Shown here in pieces: positions 55,609 through 64,000 of a stretch of 64,000 nt of DNA. The first letter of the stretch is position 1. The number at the start of each line of letters is the position of its first letter. Position numbers and translations under genes: made by a program. This stretch comes from Brasenia schreberi (taxonomy: Eukaryota > Streptophyta > Magnoliopsida > Nymphaeales > Cabombaceae): positions 18,284,501-18,348,500 of the forward strand of contig JAYKKT010000089.1 in the NCBI GenBank assembly GCA_036023115.1, read 5' to 3'. Below the pieces are notes generated by a model. The model saw only the letters and a program-made list of their open reading frames with translations, made no database searches and was not told the DNA's origin.

Positions 55609-58479
55609 TTAGACTCGGAATAGGAGGTCTAAACCATAGGTTTCTTCTAAGACAGGCTCCGGGGCACCCTTGACCCAGGTGGTCACAGGGGGTGGCTCCG
55701 GCGGTATTCGGGGAGTATAGCCGATCCCATATCGGCTTGGGTTGGCCCTAGGCAGGATGGGCTCTAGGAGACCCTGGTTTTGTGCCCCTAGACTCTTGTA
55801 GGGCGTGTAGCCCATGTTCAATAACATGTTCCACGACCTTTTGTTTTTTGAAAAGATGGGATACAAGTCGTGGTCCTGGAACATGCTATCGTCCATATTA
55901 GGCTCGTATGGCCTTTTGTCCAGGGGTTTTGGAAATAGGGAACATTTGGGTTTTCCTAGGAGGATTAGAGTCGGGAGGGGGCCTGCTTTGGGCGGCCCCT
56001 TCACACATACAACCTTCCTAGGGTTGTTCAACACGAGCCGAGGTGGCTCAACCATAATTTGCCCCAAGTTAGCCTCGTGGGCCTGGGAGCTCAATAAACA
56101 AGGGGAGTTTATGATCCCCTGAAGCTGTGGGTGACTCTCACCTAGGATCACTACGACCTGGTCCCTAAAAGGGATCTTAACACACCTGTGGAAGGTGGAT
56201 GGCACAGCGCACAAACTGTGTATCCAAGGTCTTCCCAGCAACAGGTTATAATGGGGGTGGATGTCCAAGACGTGGAACACCCCCGTGTGTTCGATCCCTC
56301 CCGTTTCCATTGGGAGTTCGATGGATCCTAATGGTCTAGACGCATTCCCATCGTATCCAGTGATAACGATGGGGCTTGGGTTCACTGAAGTCAAGGTGAC
56401 TCCGATTTTGTATGCCACGTGAAGTGGAAGGATGTTGAGCCCACCTCCACCATCGACTAGGCACCTGTCCAGAGAGTGGTTGTTTAGAACCACCTCGATG
56501 TGCAGGGCCTGGTTATGGGTTTCGTAGGGTCTATCTACATCATCTTCCGAAAAGGTGATGGGCGATTTTGCTCCTAATAAAGCCACTTGGGCAGACAAGG
56601 ATTCCGGACTTATGTTCGAATCAACCTTGGCCCTTTCTAGAATTTTCTCTAAGACAAGTCTATGCCTAGGCGAGGTTTTGATAAGCTCTAGAATAGACAT
56701 GTGAATAGGAATCTTTGAAAGGTGGTTTTCGAAATCATAAGGATTTAGGATGATTTTGTCCTTATCTGCTTTTGGCAGACCACTAGGGATACATGCTTTT
56801 GAGGGGCCAGGCACACTGACCACCTTTTGAGCACCTTGAAGGTGCGGGGGTTGGTAGATCCTCCCGGATCTAGTGACTTCCCCCACAACCAGCCTAGGGT
56901 TTGCGCTAGACTTGGCTCTAAGGATGAGCTGAGGAGAACCTTGGATTTTAAAAACTGGCTTTGCCGGGGTTTCCCCTTTTGGTGGTCCCCGAATGACGAC
57001 TTGGGCGGGCCTCTTGTATAATACAAGGATGGGCGCACAAGCAGGTCAACCAGGTTCGGGCTTTTGCGCTAGTTCCTTGGAAATGGTGAGGGTACATACC
57101 TCCTTTCCTTTCCCACTGCCACTGGCGTGTTTGGGAAAGGGTTCCTTGAAGATAGCTTGAGGTGGCTCAGGTTCCGCAGTGACCTGGAGCCAGCCCTCCG
57201 CTATCAAGTTCTCAATTTTATTTAGAAGAGAGAAGCAACGTTTGGTATCATGGCCTTTGAGCCGATGATACTTGCAAAATCGGTTTAAATACCCCCCTTT
57301 GGACGTGACTCCTTCGGGGATTTCAGGGAGTTCGATCATGCCCTGGGCAAGTAAGAGGTCTAGGACCTCCGACACGGGTTGCCCCAGTGGAGTTTACTCC
57401 CGTTTTTCAATCGGTTTTGAAAAATTGCGTTCTCTCTTATTTTCTATTTTTTCAAAATTTTTAGAAGTGCCCGCCATGCCTGGATCCACTCGGACATTGG
57501 CGATTTTATGGGGCTTTGCCCCTTTGTCCGTCGTGGGCAGCCCATATGCGATGGGCTTTTCCAAACGGGTTTTTGGAACGGCACTTCCTTTCCATAAGTG
57601 GTCGTATGTCCCTTTTCGCAAGTTGGTTTCGAAAAGGGAGGCCTTTTTGATCAACTTATGGAAAGTTGAAATCTCATGGAGCGAGAGAAGGGTTTTTAAC
57701 TCGCTTTTGAAATTATCCAGGATGAGCATTACTGCGCACCCTTCGGATATAGGCTCTCGCACTTGGCCTAAAAGCGACCTCCACCTTATAATGAAGGCAT
57801 GCACGTCCTCGTTCATGCCTTGCTTTGTATCCCTTAAGGTATTCAGGGTTGGCGTGACTTCTACGTTGTGTGCAAATCTTTGCATGAAGCAGTTCGCTAA
57901 CTCTTCAAAAGTAGCGAACTGGCTTAAGTCGTAGGAAGCCAGCCATTTGGCAGCTGTGCCTTTAAGGGATAGAGGGAACCAATACACCCATTTCATCGAG
58001 TCCTTTTTCTTCTTATGGGCTCGACGTGAGAAAAGCTGCAAGTGAGACCTAGGGTCTCCCATGCCATCATACCGATGGAAGTTTGGTATTTCATCGTCAC
58101 TGTCTGTTTCGTAATCCATAGGAAGGAAATCAGACAGGGCGTAGCTTCTTTTCTCTTTATTTTGCCCTTTCAGCAGCTGCTGTAGGGCTTTACGATCCTT
58201 TTGTGTGAAGGACTCGTGGTATTGGTTGCCTTCCATTACGGAGGCCTCTTTTTGCTTGCGAGGTTTTTCAGATCTCTTTTTAGGCCTTTGTTCACCGTTT
58301 GATGAACATGAATCGCCTACTTCAGCCTCTTGGCTGAGAGCATCGATTTTGGCCTCAAATTCCCTTCTCAAGTCCTCGATTTCATCTAGTTTTATTTTGT
58401 TTATGAAAATCCTCCTAGAGTGAGAACTTGATGCGCATGAGCCTTGGCTCGACACTTCACTTGGATTGGATTTTGACAT
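55609..58479 (-). pseudogene. Element E ORF1: Gag-protease, full length with two stops
   Basis: 2871 bp, 956 codons plus stop, all in one frame from ATG 58479. Two point stops interrupt it: TAC to TAA at 57394 (before the zinc knuckle) and CGA to TGA at 57046. The knuckle Cys402 codon is at 57274-57276 and the protease Asp676 codon at 56452-56454. Because there is no indel, this copy gives the reference length and domain positions for the family. Gag core and knuckle are separated by the first stop, so only a knuckle-less Gag of about 361 residues could be made. Confidence 0.94.
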
Positions 58480-58597
58480 GCTTTTCAAGCTTTTTCAAAA
58501 TTTCCTAAGTAAAAGCAAAGAAAACAAGTTAAAACGACACCTTCATAAAATTTTCGCAAAACTTCTACAAGTAAACTCGATTTTTGAAAAGGCTCAC

Positions 58598-58615
58598 GTC
58601 CCACCGGGCGTGCCA
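58598..58615 (-). other. Primer binding site of element E
   Basis: The minus strand reads TGGCACGCCCGGTGGGAC, five bases inside the 5' LTR end at 58621. Confidence 0.88.
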
Positions 58616-58620
58616 ATCTC

Positions 58621-58803
58621 TGTAGACGCGCGAAAATCCCCGCCTCTTCGTCCCTTCCGGGGGCTTGGAGTGGATCTTCTCGTGCGTCTAAGGCCTATGT
58701 ATACAAATAGGGCGTGCCAGCTAGCTTACTTAAGCTAGCGAAGATATTTCTAACACTGACTTCTAAACGTGGCGACTGTGAGCAAGTAAGCTCTTGTCGT
58801 CGC
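58621..58803 (-). repeat. Element E 5' LTR, U5 end only
   Basis: 183 bp matching 47362-47544 with one difference (A/G near 58800). Contains the U5 hairpin and PBS-like decamer (58710-58739). Cut by F; GTCGC (58799-58803) is the expected left target copy. The remaining ~3.1 kb should lie beyond F, right of the window. Confidence 0.93.
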
Positions 58804-60030
58804 TGTAAACACCCCGAAATCCCACGAATTGCTTAAACGAATCTGGTTTTATACAAGCAGCCCCAAAGGGCCATTTTTGAGTTTGGAAACCCAGGAGCCT
58901 TCCAAACAAACCCTGTATATATGTTCTAAACTTTATCTTTCAAAAACATATAATATAGCTTTTGAAAACCCTTTTAAAACATGTTTTGAAACCCCAAAGT
59001 GGCTTGGCCCGATCGAGACAGGACCAGGAGAGCCAAGAAGAGCCCGGAACCGGAGCACCTGTCAAGCCCGGCACAGCAACTCTTGCATCTGATTCACATC
59101 CCAGGATCTCGAACGTCCAAGACCCTGTTCTTATCAAAAAAGCATTTGAAGTCATCTCCGGAAGGCAGAAACGGAGGCGGACGACTATGTTGGCGAAGAC
59201 CCAACGCAGACGGAGTACTGATGCTGTCAGGCCCCGCACAAATCGTCCGTCTCGAACCCAGCTCGAAGGAGTCAGAGTTCAGTTTGGATTGGATCTGGAC
59301 CATATATATCCAGATTCCAATCCAAACCCATATGTGGACTTGGATTTGGATTTGGATCCAGAGATCCAATCCAATATCCATATCCATGGCCCACATCACC
59401 TTCTCATAAATGGAGGTGGGGCCCACTTGAAATTCACGTGGGATATTGGGCATGAGAGAGAGTGGGGGTGAAAAATATCAAGAGTGTTGTATTAAGCTTG
59501 ACTTGTGTGTCAAGTTTGGGTTTAATCTTGTGGTTTAGCCTAATTGAGTGGGTTTAAGCTTGTAATTAGCTAAAACCTAACCTAGGGCTGCACCAACATG
59601 GGGTGATCAAGGTCTATGGGCCATGCTAAGGGAGCTCCTTCACCTAAACCTAGCCAAAAATGCCTAAACCTAGCCTAAACCCCTAATCCACCCCTAATCT
59701 GAACCTAATCACCTAACCCACTTCCCTAATCCCGGCCTAATCCCAACCTAATCACCTAACCCACTCCCCTAATCCTTCCCTAAACCTAGATTAATTTCCC
59801 TAATCCTAGCCTAAACCTAGCCTAAACCACCTAACCTAGCTCACTAAACCTCACCCTAAAACCCAACCACCTAACCTAGCCCTAAACCACCTTTAGCCCA
59901 CGATTTTCCCAAACACCTAGTTTTAAAATATCTGGCCCAACCCCATCCAGCCCACCTTATCTACATACTACCCTACCTAAACCACCTAACCACTACCCAC
60001 AACCCAGCCCTAACCGACCTACCCATCCCC

Positions 60031-60038
60031 TATTTAAA
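60031..60038 (+). promoter_or_regulatory. TATA box in element F 5' LTR
   Basis: TATTTAAA, then a C-run and GGGCGGGTTTT. As the copy with the least damage, F is the likeliest in this window to be expressed. Confidence 0.62.
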
Positions 60039-60980
60039 CCCCCCTCATTGTGGGCGGGTTTTCCAAGTGGGAACCACTCCACCACCCAGCCGGGCCCTGT
60101 CATTCTCCCATCTCTCATCCGTCTTCCCAGCAGCTCCAGCTCCTCCACCAGCCGCCACCTGCTCCGCCACCTTCCTTCTCCCACTCCACCACCACTACCC
60201 CCCCAGCTGGACGTCACCACCTTCCCCCCAACTCCACTAGCCGACAGCTACCTGCCCGCCACTCTCCCACTCCATCCGCCACTCCTTCCCATTCGGTAAG
60301 TCCCCCTAACTCCCTCAAAACCACTCTCTACCACCTCTCCACTCTTAGCCACCCATCTTCCCCTTAGCTCCACCTCTTTGCCGCCACCACCTAAGCCTAG
60401 CCGAACCTAGGATAACCCAAGTGGCTGGCCACTACTTAGCCACCATCTCCCATTCGGCCAACCCCCCTAGGTGTCCTCTTTGGCCTTCCCACTAGCTCAC
60501 CTTTTAGGTCCAGTTTCCCTAAGTCCCTAACTTCCCTAGTGACCCTAAGACCCACTTAGTCAGCCACTCTAAACTCCCTACTTGGAGGCGCCGCCCACTT
60601 GCCACCGGTCCCCTTCGAGGCGTCCATCCCGCGCCCCATTTGCAGCCGGCCAGCACCCTTGAGCACATACCTTCGCGGAGCTCCCGTTTGCAGCCCAAAG
60701 CCAAGGCCACGCTCAAGCAAGACCTCTACGGACCAGCTACTCGTAAGTGTCTAAACTCGGTCTTTAGTCGTATACTTGCTTGAAATTCAATTTAATACGG
60801 GGTTGTAATAACGGAGCATAGTCTCCCCCCGCTTGTAATAACGTGGCTTGGCACAACCACACACGTGCACCCTCTTAGTCGTGCACAATTTTGAACACAC
60901 ACGGGCCTAATCAGCCCCTAATATATAAGTGTACGTATATATTTCATTTCCGAAGGGTTTTGTTTAAGTTGGGTGCGTTG

Positions 60981-61500
60981 TCTTTCAATTCGAACACTCT
61001 CACACACATTGAGCTTTCGCTCTTATTTGAAAGACCCAAGTAAGGGCCGACCTATACTATTTGGGTTTCATTTCATGTCGTGTGAGTAAGTCTTTCAATT
61101 TAAACACTCTCACACACATTGAGCTTTCGCTCTTATTTGAAAGACCCAAGTAAGGGCCGACCTATATTATTTGGGTTTCATTTCTTGTCGTGTGAGTAAG
61201 TCTTTCAATTCAAGCACTTTCACACACATTGAGCCTTCGCTCTTACTCCCCAAGACCTTAGTAAAGGCCTTATTGCAGTTATATTTGGGTTTCATTTATG
61301 TCGTGTGTGTAGTACTTCAATTCAAGCACTCTCACACACATTGAGCCTTCGCTCTTACTCCCAAGACCTTAGTCAAGGCCATACTGCAATTTATATTTGG
61401 GTTTAATTTCATGTCGTGTGTGTAAGTCTTTCAATTCAAGCACGCACCCACATTGAGCCTTCGCTCTTATTTGCAAGACCCGAGTAAGGGCTCATATACA
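60981..61500 (+). repeat. Tandem ~110-bp array, element F 5' LTR
   Basis: About five units starting near 60981, 61091, 61201, 61311 and 61427, of both unit types; D has eight. TTGAGC(T/C)TTCGCTCTTA core in each. Confidence 0.85.
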
Positions 61501-61992
61501 TAAGATATATACGTATCTCCCTTCGGCTATTTCCCTTCGGTTATTTCCCTTCTGTTATTTCCCTTCGGTTATTTCCCTTCTGTTATTTCCCTTCAGCATT
61601 GTCTTTACATTTCGGGTTTTCCCTTTGGAGTAGCGTGAGTTTGCATTGCATCTACGCCATACCACGAGGTAGGACGCATATTGCATCGAAGCAACCCCCG
61701 CTCGAATTCGCCCATGTAGTGGAGTGTTCATAACACACAAACTAGGCGACCCAAAAAGGGATAAAAGAAAAGACTTAGGCACGTGCAAATCCACGTGATC
61801 TAAAACATGCAATCGCATCTTAAAAACCCAAAATAGACACCTCGAACCGTTTCGTAGACTTTCTCCCCAAAACTCGATTTTTGCAAAAGCGTACAGACTG
61901 ACCCTTGCGCATCGGTGCAAGAAGGTCTGCGACGACAAGAGCTCACTTGCTCACAGTCGCCACGTTTAGAAGTCAGTGTTAAATATATCTTC

Positions 61993-62022
61993 GCTAGCTT
62001 AAGAAAGCTAGCTGGCACGCCC
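61993..62022 (+). other. U5 hairpin with PBS-like decamer, element F
   Basis: GCTAGCTT/AAGCTAGC with a 4-nt loop (61993-62012), then TGGCACGCCC (62013-62022), 103 bp before the same ten bases in the primer site. A second hairpin CTTGCGC-ATCG-GTGCAAG lies about 90 bp upstream. Confidence 0.72.
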
Positions 62023-62115
62023 TGTTTGTATACATAGGCCTTAGACGCACGATAAGATCCACTCCAAGCCACGAAAGGGGCGAAGAGGCGGGGATTTTCG
62101 CGCGTCTACAGAGAT

Positions 62116-62133
62116 TGGCACGCCCGGTGGGAC
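62116..62133 (+). other. Primer binding site of element F
   Basis: TGGCACGCCCGGTGGGAC, five bases after the LTR end. Confidence 0.88.
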
Positions 62134-62252
62134 GTGAGCCTTTTCAAAAATCGAGTTTACTTGTAGAAGTCTTGCGAAAATTTTATAAAGGTGTCGTTTT
62201 AACTTGTTTCTTTACTTTTTTACTTAGGAAATTTTGAAAAAGCTTGAAAAGC

Positions 62253-64000
62253 ATGTCAAAATCCAATCCAAGTGAAGTGTCGAGCCAAGGCTCATGCGCA
62301 TCAAGTTCTCACTCTAGGAGGATTTTCAAAAACAAAATAAAACTAGATGAAATCGAGGACTTAAGAAGGGAATTTGAGGCCAAAATCGATGCTCTCAGCC
62401 AAGAGGCTGAAGTAGGCGATTCATGTTCATCAAACGGTGAACAAAGGCCTAAAAAGAAAATTGAAAAACCTCGCAAGCAAAAAGAGGCCTCCGTAATGGA
62501 AGGCAACCAATACCACGAGTCCTTCACACAAAAGGACCGTAAAGCCCTACAGCAACTGCTGAAAGGGCAAAATAAAGAGAAAAGAAGCTACGCCCTGTCT
62601 GATTTCCTTCCTATGGATTACGAAACAGACAGTGACGATGAAATACCAAACTTCCATCGGTATGATGGCATGGGAGACCCTAGGTCTCACTTACAGCTTT
62701 TCTCACGTCGAGCCCATAAGAAGAAAAAGGACTCGATGAAATGGGTGTATTGGTTCCCTCTATCCCTTAAAGGCACAGCTGCCAAATGGCTGGCTTCCTA
62801 CGACTTAAGTCAGTTCGCTACTTTTGAAGAGTTAGCGAACTGCTTCATGCAAAGATTTGCACACAACGTGGAAGTCACGCCAACCCTAAATACCTTAAGG
62901 GATACAAAGCAAGGCATGAACGAAGACGTGCATGCCTTCATTATAAGATGGAGGTCTCTTTTAGGCCAAGTGCGAGAGCCTATATCCGAAGGATGCGCAG
63001 TAATGCTCATCCTGGATAATTTCAAAAGCGAGTTAAAAACCCTTCTCTCGCTCCATGAGATTTCAACTTTCCATAAGTTGATCAAAAAGGCCTCCCTTTT
63101 CGAAACCAACTTGCGAAAAGGGACATACGACCACTTATGGAAAGGAAGTGCCGTTCCCAAAACACGTGTGGAAAAGCCCATCGCATATGGGTTGCCCACA
63201 ACGGACAAAGGGGCAAAGCCCCATAAAATCGCCAATGTCCGGGTGGATCCAGGCATGGCGGGCACTTCTAAAAATTTTGAAAAAATAGAAAATAAGAGAG
63301 AACGCAATTTTTCAAAACCAATTGAAAAACGGGAGTACACTCCGCTGGGGCAACCTGTGTCGGAGGTCTTAGACCTCTTACTTGCCCAGGGCATGATCGA
63401 ACTCCCTGAAATCCCCGAAGGAGTCACGTCCAAAGAGGGGTATTTGAACCGATTTTGCAAGTATCATCGGCTCAAAGGCCATGATACCAAACGGTGCTTC
63501 TCTCTTCTAAATAAAATTGAGAACTTGATAGCGGAGGGCCGGCTCCAGGTCACTGCGGAACCTGAGCCACCTCAAGCTATCTTCAAGGAACCCTTTCCCA
63601 AACACGCCAGTGGCAGTGGGAAAGGAAAGGAGGTATGTACCCTCACCATTTCCAAGGAACTAGCGCGAAAGCCCGAACCTGGTCGACCTGCTTGTGCGCC
63701 CATCCTTGTACTATACAAGAGGCCCGCCCAAGTCGTCATTCGGGGACCATCAAAAGTGGAAACCCCGGCAAAACCAGTTTTGAAAATCCAAGGTTCTCCT
63801 CAGCTCATCCTTAGAGCCAAGTTTAGCGCGAACCCTAGGCTGGTCGTGGGGGAAGTCACTAGATCCGGGAGGATCTACCAACCCCCGCACCTTCAAGGTG
63901 CTCAAAAGGTGGTCAGTGTGCCTGGCCCCTCAAAAGCATGTATCCCTAGTGGTCTGCCAAAAGCAGATAAGGACAAAATCATCCTGAATCCTTATGATTT
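62253..64000 (+). CDS. Element F ORF1: Gag-protease, open to window edge (partial)
   Basis: Starts at ATG 62253 (MSKSNPSEV) and I find no in-frame stop through 64000, about 582 codons of the expected 956. The charged coiled-coil-like N terminus, the Gag core (MKWVYWFPLS onward) and the C-X2-H-X4-H-X4-C knuckle (first Cys codon 63456-63458) are all present. The window ends before the protease active site. The family's Gag assembles virus-like particles in the cytoplasm and packages element RNA; the protease would process it. Position, conserved length and absence of lesions make this the best candidate here for a functional Gag, possibly one that also packages broken copies such as D and E. 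ORF2 and the 3' LTR are needed to judge autonomy. Confidence 0.92.
   Translation, partial: MSKSNPSEVSSQGSCASSSHSRRIFKNKIKLDEIEDLRREFEAKIDALSQEAEVGDSCSSNGEQRPKKKIEKPRKQKEASVMEGNQYHESFTQKDRKALQQLLKGQNKEKRSYALSDFLPMDYETDSDDEIPNFHRYDGMGDPRSHLQLFSRRAHKKKKDSMKWVYWFPLSLKGTAAKWLASYDLSQFATFEELANCFMQRFAHNVEVTPTLNTLRDTKQGMNEDVHAFIIRWRSLLGQVREPISEGCAVMLILDNFKSELKTLLSLHEISTFHKLIKKASLFETNLRKGTYDHLWKGSAVPKTRVEKPIAYGLPTTDKGAKPHKIANVRVDPGMAGTSKNFEKIENKRERNFSKPIEKREYTPLGQPVSEVLDLLLAQGMIELPEIPEGVTSKEGYLNRFCKYHRLKGHDTKRCFSLLNKIENLIAEGRLQVTAEPEPPQAIFKEPFPKHASGSGKGKEVCTLTISKELARKPEPGRPACAPILVLYKRPAQVVIRGPSKVETPAKPVLKIQGSPQLILRAKFSANPRLVVGEVTRSGRIYQPPHLQGAQKVVSVPGPSKACIPSGLPKADKDKIILNPYD

Larger units (their letters stand above)
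47362..58803 (-). mobile_element. Element E: Tat-type retrotransposon, 5' LTR interrupted by F
   Basis: Minus-strand element inserted in the 3' LTR of D. 3' LTR 3283 bp, internal region 7976 bp; only the first 183 bp of the 5' LTR are in the window because F is inserted after 58803. Over those 183 bp the two LTRs differ at one base. Despite the apparent youth, ORF1 has two stops and ORF2 one stop and at least two frameshifts. Confidence 0.95.
58804..62110 (+). repeat. Element F 5' LTR, 3307 bp
   Basis: TGTAAACACC to GCGTCTACA. GGAT-rich tract (about 59285-59390), CCTAA-rich tract (about 59640-59890), GTAAGT sites 60296-60301 and 60743-60748, TTGTAATAACG module about 60795-60845, about five ~110-bp units from 60981 to 61500. 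Both the terminal CA and the U5 hairpin are intact. Confidence 0.95.
58804..64000 (+). mobile_element. Element F: youngest insertion, continues beyond window
   Basis: 5' LTR, primer site and an open ORF1 are present; the element runs off the right edge. It is the innermost visible insertion (F in E in D in C in G), so it is the most recent of that chain. It is the only copy whose visible coding sequence has no lesion. Confidence 0.94.

Overview
The window is nuclear DNA from a large, repeat-rich plant genome, and everything in it that I can identify is LTR retrotransposon. I found no host gene, structural RNA gene or CRISPR array. The plant assignment rests on Ty3/gypsy polyproteins of the Tat type. 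These carry Gag, a retropepsin-like protease, reverse transcriptase, a Ty3-type RNase H, a second (archaeal-like) RNase H and an integrase without a chromodomain. The elements are about 14-15 kb long with LTRs of 2.7-3.6 kb. The species cannot be named from the sequence.

The layout is a deep nest of seven or eight insertions of one family; letters are mine. G (minus strand, a fragment at 27805-29111) is the oldest visible host. H (plus; only its 3' LTR tail, 26716-27804) and C (plus; from 29112) both lie in G. A (minus; from before base 1 to 26715) is inserted in the H LTR. B (plus; 11503-25075, the only element complete in the window, with a perfect GTGGC target duplication) is inserted in the 5' LTR of A. 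D (plus; from 33281) is inserted in the gag gene of C. E (minus; from 47362) is inserted in the 3' LTR of D. F (plus; 58804 to beyond the window) is inserted in the 5' LTR of E.

Each full element has the same plan: LTR (TATA box, GT-donor-like sites, a ~110-bp tandem array, U5 hairpins), a primer binding site of 18 nt, ORF1 (Gag-protease, about 956 codons), a ~25-nt gap holding a conserved splice-acceptor-like sequence, ORF2 (RT-RNaseH-aRNaseH-integrase, about 1257 codons), a ~1.15-kb non-coding 3' interval with a conserved hairpin, a polypurine tract and the 3' LTR. Two subfamilies occur: B and G on one side, and A, C, D, E, F (and H) on the other.

All copies except F carry nonsense codons or frameshifts. 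Most nonsense changes are C-to-T or G-to-A, as expected from decay of methylated cytosines. F, the last to insert, has an open Gag-protease frame to the window edge. D and E have nearly identical LTRs but broken genes, which suggests that they were moved by proteins supplied in trans. The most unusual signals are a 10-nt copy of the primer binding site beside a perfect hairpin in every U5, the conserved donor/acceptor-like pairs that could make a spliced ORF2 message, and an unrecognised triplicated motif at the N terminus of ORF2.
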